DNA of 64,000 nucleotides from Selaginella tamariscina (Eukaryota; Streptophyta; Lycopodiopsida; Selaginellales; Selaginellaceae): NCBI GenBank assembly GCA_003024785.1, contig PUQB01000083.1, positions 124,001 to 188,000 of the forward strand, read 5' to 3'. Shown piece by piece: positions 57,125 to 64,000 of this stretch (position 1 is its first letter; each line of letters starts with the position of its first letter). The notes under the pieces were generated by a model. It saw only the letters and a program-made list of their open reading frames with translations, ran no database searches and was not told where the DNA came from. The position numbers and the translations under genes were made by a program.

Positions 57125-57751
57125 TCAGGATAATGGAGAAGGGGACTCCTTCATTGCCTGAATCTTTGCTAGATCTGGACGAACACCCTCATAAGAAATA
57201 ACAACTCCCAAATATTTCACAAAAATTTGACCAAACTTGTACTTTGATAGTTTCAACATCAGTTGATATTGCTGCAACCGTAATAAGATATGCTCCATGT
57301 GGGCCAAATGTTCTTTCCATGTACCAGTTGAATGCACTAGAAGATCATCCACAAAGACTCATGCAAAAGATTCCAAACCTTGAATAACTTCATCCATGAG
57401 TCGTTGAAACGTGGCTGGAGCATTCATCAAATCAAAAGGCATCACCGTGAACTCATATAATCCATTGAGTATTCAAAAAGCAGTCTTAGCTGCATTCTAC
57501 CGGATTGAAAGGAACCTGCCAATAGCCTGAAGCTAGATCTAGTGTTGTGAATCAACGACTCTTCCCAATTTGTCAATAAGGTCGTCCATGCGTGGCATAG
57601 GATAACTATCCGATACTGTCACATTATTCAAAGGTCGAAAATCAATTATAAAATGCCTACCTCTGTCTACTTTGTTAATGATATGGGGCTCAAAAACCCA
57701 CGAGCTACAAGACGGTCCTTGAGCTAACATATCTCGAACAGCTTGTGCCAT
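57125..57751 (-). pseudogene. gypsy reverse transcriptase, degenerate
   Basis: 57751-57539 reads FIIDFRPLNNVTVSDSYPMP and MDDLIDKLGR, the RT N-part. After a break, 57352-57125 has the catalytic segment MDDLLVHSTGTWKEHLAHME and KYLGVVISYEGVRPD. The region between is out of frame. Confidence 0.8.
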
Positions 57752-57826
57752 TTCTTGCTTCTCTCAAGGAGACGTCGATGAACTAGATATGGTTGTTGTA
57801 GATCCGAAAACCGATAAAGAAGCTTT

Positions 57827-59165
57827 TCATATCCTTTTGACAACATTCTGGAGATGGATTGGAGGAAAGACCACCTTTGTAGCAATCTGAAGAGAATGCC
57901 TAAACTCCAAATTGTATTGTAGGTTATGCTTGTAGGGAAGAATAACTAGGAATGAAAACCTCCCTATGCTGAAGTCCACACACACACCCTCAATAAGCAT
58001 CCAATTAAAACCCAAAATCACATCATACAATTGAGAAGGCATGACCCGAAGAGGTAATGCCTTAGAATATGACCCTAGACAAATAGGGGCATAACAAGAT
58101 AGCAAAAGACTTATTGTCTCCGTACAATATTCGAAGTGTTGGTTGAGCAGGTTTTACCGAAAGAGAACAATGTGTTATTAAGGAATGTCGAATGGACGAG
58201 ATGGCTGACCCAGAATCAAAAAGAATTGATACTGGACGATCACACACACAAACCTTCAAAAGAAAAGACAATAGGTTCCTTCTCGAGTGTTCCAACCACA
58301 CCTTGTACCATCACACCACGAAAACACAAAGGTTGTAATACCCATCACACAATCTCTTTGTTGCATGACGGGAACTAGTTTTCTTATTCATTATCAAAAG
58401 AGGTAATACATCCATTGGTGGAACTAGAACTTCCCTGTCTTGTACCCCTTGATGAGCCGGATGTTGATGATTGGCACACTCACCGCTAAGTGCCCCAAAT
58501 CCTTGGCATTCAAACACTGTATTTCACGTCCATACTGTTGACCATGTCCACGTCCTTGTCCTCATCCTCGTCGCATAGGCTGGAATGCAGCATGCGGAAC
58601 TGCAACATCTACCTCCATGGGTTGTGGATGAGCAACTAGTGGAAGAGGGGCTGGTCTAAGCAATCCAGGTTGAATGTGAGTTAGAAGAGGCAACACCATC
58701 TTCAAGTGCCTGTCATCTTCCAAGGTCGTCGGGTGATGTCCACGAACAGGGACTCTTATTGTACCAAGCACTTGATAAAATAGTCCTTTTTTAACTACCT
58801 CAGAAATGTTAGGATCCACTCAAGCCCAAATGGTTCTTAAGCGGACTCCAAACTGTGCAGCTATTTCACCACCTTTTCGGTACAACTATAAAACCTCATC
58901 TAACGACACAGAGGCATCCACATGACGCTCGAATGCAATTGCCAATGCTAATAAAGACAAATCAATCGTAGCCTTGGATGCCGGGGCTAGGTGTTAGAAC
59001 CACAAGGCAGTAGATCCTCGCAAGCAAGGTGCAACTCACGAAGTTGATGGAGGGGATCCCATTGGTGATATGCAGCCACCATATGAAAGTGCTTAACCCA
59101 AGCATGTGCATCTTTTGTGGTTGCTCCTGAGAAAGAGTCGGGGCAAAGACGAGGATTATACCCAA
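57827..59165 (-). pseudogene. gypsy Gag and protease, degenerate
   Basis: 58301-58062 reads VSILFDSGSAISSIRHSLI, a protease with D-S-G-S. 58105-57827 continues (QLYDVILGFNWMLIEGVCVD). 58517-58440 includes a knuckle-like FECQGFGALSGECANH. 58819-58562 and 59165-58962 hold Gag pieces. No continuous frame. Confidence 0.7.
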
Positions 59166-59344
59166 TGGATATGGGTTCTTTGCATCAAGACACCAAGCAA
59201 TTGTTGTGTTTGAATCTGGGACTTTGCTATGGCTTGCAAAAGTTGTTCCACAAAGACAACCATAGCTAAGTACGGAGAGAAGAAAGAAGGAAGAAGAAAG
59301 ACTTAAGAAAGAAGATGAACTAGACTACTCGGTATTTCCACCAA

Positions 59345-59529
59345 TGAAAAGGACGTGCATTTAATCTTAAGGATACGTACAAGGATAGCAAACCCTCCAT
59401 TATATACAAGGAGGCTAAGCTATTTTAGGCAACCTTTTTGATCTAATCCTTTTGTCCTATTGGCATCCATATTTAGTTCTAGTATATGCCTTAGAATATA
59501 CTCAAGGTATATTCCATAGAATCCTTACA
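59345..59529 (-). repeat. 5' LTR of the old gypsy element
   Basis: 185 bp, TG...CA. Its host flank 'aaaacgacggtgtgtttccc' also occurs, inverted and next to an inverted LTR, at about 63305-63338. Confidence 0.85.
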
Positions 59530-59899
59530 AAACGACGGTGTGTTTCCCTCCACAAAATTTAACCAAGTTAGCCCTTGAGGACAAGTGTATAAGAAAATAT
59601 ATTCAAATTAATCAACATTTCTCTTACTTAATTAATCAACACACAGTGCAAACAAAACAAGTTAAAATCAATTTAACCATTATTAAATTTTCAGATTAAT
59701 CATAAAAACTACAATGTGGAACGAAAGATTATTAAAAATTAGCCAAATTACCCAATATATATATATGTATGTATATATAAAAGGTATGATTACAACAGTA
59801 TACATAGATACGTTATATTAAATAACTATACCTACCTACTTTAATTGAAAATGCAGTTTTCTAGATTAAGTAGTAAACACACATTTTACGGGTCTGTGC
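59530..59899. other. AT-rich spacer left of the fibrillin relic
   Basis: No gene. The first 40 bp match, inverted, the sequence at 63305-63338. Confidence 0.55.
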
Positions 59900-60131
59900 T
59901 TTAGGAGTTCAAGTCGTGCCCTTCTTGAAAGCCAATATCCAGCAGCTACGAGGCCTTTTCAGTAAGAAATCGACCTTTTCTGAAGACCCATTTCAAAAAG
60001 GGCAAGATAAGGGCTTCCAATGCCTCTTCTACCGCTGTATTCGCCAGAGCTCGTCTCTGTTAAAGAAGCCCTTCTCTTGGCGGTGAGCTATTCCACTATT
60101 TATGTATACGCACACACACATATAGCATGTA

Positions 60132-60133
<2 letters not shown>

Positions 60134-60171
<38 letters not shown>

Positions 60172-60199
60172 GAGAGAGAGAGAGGAGAGGGAGAGGGAG
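60134..60199 (+). repeat. (TG)n(AG)n microsatellite
   Basis: About 17 TG repeats followed by AG-rich repeats, within an intron-like gap of the fibrillin relic. Confidence 0.9.
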
Positions 60200-60345
60200 A
60201 GGGAGAGATGCAACATACATACATGCACATATAATATACATATATCTTTATCTTCATCTTTATATAAAATACACCTTTACAATATATAGAATATAATTGC
60301 GTGGAACGGATGTAAAATGTGATATATATATGCAAATATTTAACA

Positions 60346-60351
<6 letters not shown>

Positions 60352-60416
<65 letters not shown>
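60352..60416 (+). repeat. (TA)n(GA)n microsatellite
   Basis: About 12 TA repeats running into about 20 GA repeats. A similar compound repeat occurs at about 62490-62551. Confidence 0.9.
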
Positions 60417-60423
<7 letters not shown>

Positions 60424-61394
60424 TATACATAACTCATACAAGCATATATTCGTATGTGTGTGTGTGTGTGTCTGTCTATATACTATGTGTTGCAGATAAA
60501 AGATGCCGGAGGCTATCAGTCAGTTTGCATTAGGACGGGGAGTGGTATTTAATCGTTCTAATGTTAATACTCTCTCCATAATCTCAATAACATTTGATTC
60601 ATTCTCCCGTCCAATAACGTGCGTACATGCATACACCCACCCCACACACACATATACACATACATATACATATTTCCTATATGCGTGTGTATACACATTC
60701 TGCTTAAACAGATCTCCACTTTGGAGGAAGTTTGAATGGATTGGAGACGGCAATCCCTTTTAACATTAAAGTTCCTCTTAAAGTACGTTTAAGGCAAGTT
60801 TAATACATTAAAGCTTGCATATACATACGTACATGTGTGTGTTGTACGAACCTGCCATCTACATTGATCGCTTCTGGTGGATTAACACTCGATATAGCGG
60901 ATGGAACCACCAGAACTACATATTAATTGTATTAAATATTAAAATTTAAACATATTGTTACTTTTTTCCTCTCTCTCTCTCTCTATATATATATAAATTT
61001 ATTTTTTATTTATTTATTTGTTCATATATGGAGAGTAGTTTTATATTGACAACCAATCTGTCGGTTGAAGGACCACTGAGACTTAAAGAGCAATTCGTGT
61101 ACGGCATATTTCCCCCTCCCACAGTTCAGGATATTCGTTCCCAGTTCCAAGGAATCTTGACCAGTTTCAAGCAGCTGTTGACCGGCTCCCGGAAGCTCTC
61201 AAAGATAGCATTTACAATGGCTTCACACTTCCTCTTGTGGCGTGCGCGTGCGCGTGCGTGTGTGTGAGAGAGAGATGATTTTAAATAGAAAAGCTAACTT
61301 GGTTATGCTTAGGCGGAAACTACCAAACGCTACTGCTTGTTACATTTTGGATGAGGATCTCATGGTAAGCCATTAATATAATTTATACAAATTT

Positions 61395-61610
61395 AATGAA
61401 TAAACATTTATTAATTTTAGATTGGAAGAGTTGCAACGGGAGTTCCTGATGTTTTGACAAGAGTTAGACTATTTCGCGGAGTATCAAAGTTAAATAATAC
61501 ACCGTTAAACATTGCAGCTAAAAAAAATTACTCTAAGGCCATTAGATTCTTAGTATACCTAACAAGTCAATGACGTGGCTAATTGTTGACACGTAGGACA
61601 TCATTATGGG
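61395..61610 (+). repeat. left arm of inverted duplication (fibrillin last exon and flank)
   Basis: Reverse complement of 62770-62990, covering the last intron end, the last exon and about 110 bp downstream ('gacgtggctaattgttgac'). The left arm lacks about 22 bp of exon and has an extra stretch with 'gcagctaaaaaaaattac'. Confidence 0.9.
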
Positions 61611-61676
61611 CATATTCTTACAAATATCCTTGTTTAACAAGATTAAGTATTATTTAACATTGGTGGTCAGAAATTA

Positions 61677-61749
61677 CCAGAAATCCGTCTGATTTTGTAG
61701 AAAATCCAGAAATAGTGCCAGAAATCGGTATGATTTTGTAGAAAATCTC
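61677..61749 (+). repeat. 41-bp tandem duplication
   Basis: 'ccagaaatccgtctgatttt' with 'gtagaaaatc' is repeated 41 bp later as 'ccagaaatcggtatgatttt' with 'gtagaaaatc'. Confidence 0.75.
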
Positions 61750-62489
61750 ATTCCAGAGACTACAAAACCTCTCTTTTTTGAAACCGGAGAAAAAATAGCT
61801 AGCAGCAAATAAACATTAGTATAGGTGTACATATACACAGATACATACACGTATAACGTGTGTGGTGTATGTCTGGTTTGGAACACACTCTCTCTGCACA
61901 TGCGTGCGTGTACTACTCACCTTAAAACCAAGAAACCGAGCAACATATGGTGTGCAACTCTTATTTATGTGGAAAAACTTTCCTCTCTTCTGCTTCCTCA
62001 AGCCCTCAAATTCACATTTATAATAATAATATACTATACATAATACATATTTACATATACGCTAACAACAGCGCACACGCGCCCACACACACACCTTTTT
62101 CTGTTTTTCTGAACGCCCCCTTTGACAACGGGCTTTTCTTTATTATCAGACTTAGAATTCTCTCCCAGGTTGCCCTGCTTTCTCATATCCTCGTTTTGCT
62201 GAACAAAAACCACAATATCAGAGGCATATGTGTTTATTTATTTCCCATTTACAACTCCACGGTTTTACATTAGTATTCGTATATGTTTGTATTGCTACAT
62301 TCGCTATGTACACATACTGATGGGTGTATGATATGAAAACACACACATATGAATATACATTTTTATGAGTCATGTATGCATATAATGTGAGTGTACGCAT
62401 ATGTGTATAGAGAGAGAGAGAGAGAGAATTATGCATTTATAGGTTCCACCCAATTATATATATATAAAGATGAAGATAAAGATTTATGT

Positions 62490-62494
62490 TATAC

Positions 62495-62551
<57 letters not shown>
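62490..62551 (+). repeat. (TA)n(GA)n microsatellite
   Basis: About 11 TA followed by about 20 GA repeats, inside the loop between the two fibrillin arms. Confidence 0.9.
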
Positions 62552-62554
<3 letters not shown>

Positions 62555-62769
62555 TATATGTACATATATGTACCTGCTCGGCACGACTGTCGTGATACAT
62601 TCATAACTTGAATTCCCTTGATGCTCCACAATTACCAAAGGAGTACTACATAGATTGAAATGCTAATTATGAATACCTAAGCAAAATTTAAACGTAAATG
62701 CAGCTGCCCATATGAGAATCGCCCATCTCCTATGCGCCATTTTTGATGCACACACGTAAACCCTAATAA

Positions 62770-62990
62770 TTGTTTAAGCCATAATGATGTCCTACGTGTC
62801 AACAATTAGCCACGTCATTGACTTGTTAGGTATATACTAAGAATCTGATGGCCTTAGAGTCGGTGTATTATTTAACTTTGATACTCCGCGATAATAGGAT
62901 CAACAGGAACAATGGTTCTAACTCTTGTCAAAACATCAGGAACTCCCGTTGCAACTCTTCCAATCTAAAATTAATAAATATTTGAATTCA
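62770..62990 (-). repeat. right arm of inverted duplication
   Basis: Inverted counterpart of 61395-61610. It retains the complete last exon of the fibrillin gene. Confidence 0.9.
62872..62964 (-). pseudogene. isolated last exon of the fibrillin gene, intact, inverted
   Basis: 93 nt on the - strand after an AG acceptor reads IGRVATGVPDVLTRVR, then TIVPVDPIIAEYQS and TAA. The ending (IxxEYxS, stop) is what PAP-domain fibrillins normally have. No other fibrillin exon was found upstream on this strand before 63340, so it is an orphan exon, although it preserves sequence lost from the + strand copy. Confidence 0.75.
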
Positions 62991-63337
62991 TTAAGTTGGA
63001 GTTCAATAAAGTCAACTTTTATGGAAATTTAAAATTTTAATTTAATTAAAAAATAATTAAGAGGAATATACTTATATATAAAATAAAGGAAGAAATGTGT
63101 GCTTCTGGAATGTGCCTTCACGCATTTCACATGATTTGTACAAACTTATAAAGTTTAAATATTCGATTACCATAATACAGCTGTCCTGCTCATTCTTTGT
63201 GTGTACTGCTAAATCCTCCAGCTGTTTTCCTTTATATATATACATAAGACGTACGTATACGCGTGTGTGTATATATATATATATATATAGTTTGGAAACG
63301 TTTCGCATGCTGTTTGGAGGGAAACACATCGTCGTTT

Positions 63338-63498
63338 TGTAAGGATTCTACAAAATATACCTTGAGTATATTCTAAGGCATATATTAGAATTAAATATGG
63401 ATGCCATATAGAACAAAAGGATTAGATCAAAAGTTGCTTAAAATAACTTAGCCTCCTTGTATATAATGGAGGGTTTGTTATCCTTGTACGTATCCTTA
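63338..63498 (-). repeat. inverted LTR copy of the old gypsy family
   Basis: Reverse complement of the 59345-59529 LTR with moderate divergence ('cctccttgtatataatggag', 'atggatgccatatagaaca'). About 30 bp of flank next to the LTR end also match inverted. The far end (LTR start) is lost after 'tatcctta'. Confidence 0.85.
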
Positions 63499-64000
63499 GA
63501 GCGAAAAATATAATGGATGCCTAAAGAAAAATGGTCTTCTAATTAAAAAGACCCAGCATGTTTTTAAATGTTAAATCCATTCGATATGGGTGGATGTCAA
63601 GAAGCATTGATAAAGTCACGATTAACAAAACTGCAAGAGAATGTATGTTTTCTGAAGCTTAAAGCAATTACAAAATTATAAAATATCGTATATTTAATAT
63701 TCATAATTATAATAAATTCTTTAATAATAGTACCAAATTGTTTACTTAATTATATAAATTTATAAAAAGATATGGAAGATTGACTATATATTATAGTATT
63801 TTGTATATTATATATATATTATTACTAGTACAAATTTTTAATTAATGTTATATTTAAATGTTAATATTTTAATAACAACATTAATATTTATATAATGTAC
63901 CTTTATGCTATTCTTTAATTTTTATATTAGGCCCATACAATCTTAAATATAATATTATATAATTTAATACCTTCTACTTTTATAATGTTATTAATTTTGG
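63499..64000. other. AT-rich DNA, no gene
   Basis: Extremely AT-rich with no coding signal to the end of the window. Confidence 0.7.

Larger units (their letters stand above)
55262..59529 (-). mobile_element. old Ty3/gypsy LTR retrotransposon
   Basis: A 4.27-kb element in - orientation. LTRs 55262-55439 (178 bp) and 59345-59529 (185 bp) begin TGAAAAGGACGTG and end ATCCTTACA, with noticeable divergence. The flanks (AAAAT left, AAACG right) do not give a clear target duplication. The internal - strand shows decayed Gag, protease, RT, RNase H and integrase in order. The 5' LTR is followed on the - strand by TTGGTGGAAATACC. Domain wording is close to the element at 35174-40034, so they are relatives, but this copy is much more degraded. 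Confidence 0.88.
59900..61500 (+). pseudogene. plastid-lipid-associated protein (fibrillin, PAP domain), frameshifted
   Basis: Fibrillins are plastid proteins of plastoglobules and thylakoids. Near 59950-60050 a frame reads KTHFKKGKIRASNASSTAVF, like a chloroplast transit peptide. Then, in another frame, SPELVSVKEALLLA ends at a GT (60081). Pieces near 60498 (IKDAGGYQS) and 60711 may be further exons. The best part is 61040-61240 (SVEGPLRLKEQFVYGIFPPP, TVQDIRSQFQGILTS) and, one frame over, AVDRLPEALKDSIYNGFTLP. Then 61313-61360 reads GGNYQTLLLVT followed in another frame by LDEDLM, and 61421 onward reads IGRVATGVPDVLTRVR. These match the C-terminal half of PAP_fibrillin proteins. At least three frameshifts and a 22-bp deletion in the last exon, which removes the normal stop, make it non-functional. 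Several introns carry long microsatellites. Confidence 0.65.

Noticed and set aside
55257..59534. Target-site duplication around the old gypsy element
   Set aside because: AAAAT on the left and AAACG on the right do not match beyond AAA, so no duplication is claimed.

Overview
This is nuclear DNA of a land plant. It has intron-containing genes for plant-only families: a MUR3-type GT47 xyloglucan galactosyltransferase, an S-type (SLAC/SLAH) anion channel, a CNGC2/CNGC4-type cyclic-nucleotide-gated channel and a plastid fibrillin. These sit in AT-rich, microsatellite-rich DNA full of plant Ty1/copia and Ty3/gypsy elements. The introns are very short: the intact sterol dehydrogenase gene has eight, of 49-102 nt, and many introns elsewhere are 44-66 nt. 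That, plus fungal-looking genes, suggests a seedless plant, perhaps a lycophyte of the Selaginella type. This is inference from style, not identification.

Layout, 5' to 3' on the + strand: AT-rich DNA (1-2547); MUR3-like gene (2548-4490); a small exostosin remnant; sterol-4alpha-carboxylate 3-dehydrogenase gene (4941-6624); two decayed copia pieces (about 7441-9600); about 5.6 kb of unassigned degenerate DNA; a structurally complete but inactivated copia element on the - strand (15270-20328, 5-bp target duplication GTTTT); another copia relic (20880-22260); a frameshifted secreted FAD oxidase of fungal type (22812-24483); the terminal exon of an unrecognised gene (26658-27251); an S-type anion channel (28885-30801) and a CNGC2/4-like channel (31631-34511), head to tail; a gypsy element on the - strand (35174-40034); a nepenthesin-like aspartic peptidase with both active sites altered and a nonsense codon (40795-42163); gypsy relics (43085-45330); a decayed Crinkler/RHS-type NTPase plus nuclease gene (about 45640-48376); a nest of LTR fragments and a GC-rich 188-bp tandem array (48400-51430); a decayed ribose-5-phosphate isomerase gene (52000-53421); a second, very old gypsy element (55262-59529); and a fibrillin gene whose last exon is present again in inverted orientation (59900-63000), bounded by an inverted LTR copy.

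Only the MUR3-like and sterol dehydrogenase genes read cleanly from end to end. They act in separate pathways (Golgi xyloglucan side chains; C-4 demethylation of sterols in the ER). The two channels are both plasma-membrane signalling proteins, but nothing here shows that they are co-regulated. Several other genes have isolated 1-2 nt frame breaks, so part of the apparent decay could be consensus error in the assembly.

The most unusual content is the pair of fungal-like genes, the FAD oxidase and the NTPase-nuclease gene. Next come the 188-bp array and the imperfect inverted duplication at the right end. No tRNA, rRNA, CRISPR array or bacterial-type feature was seen.
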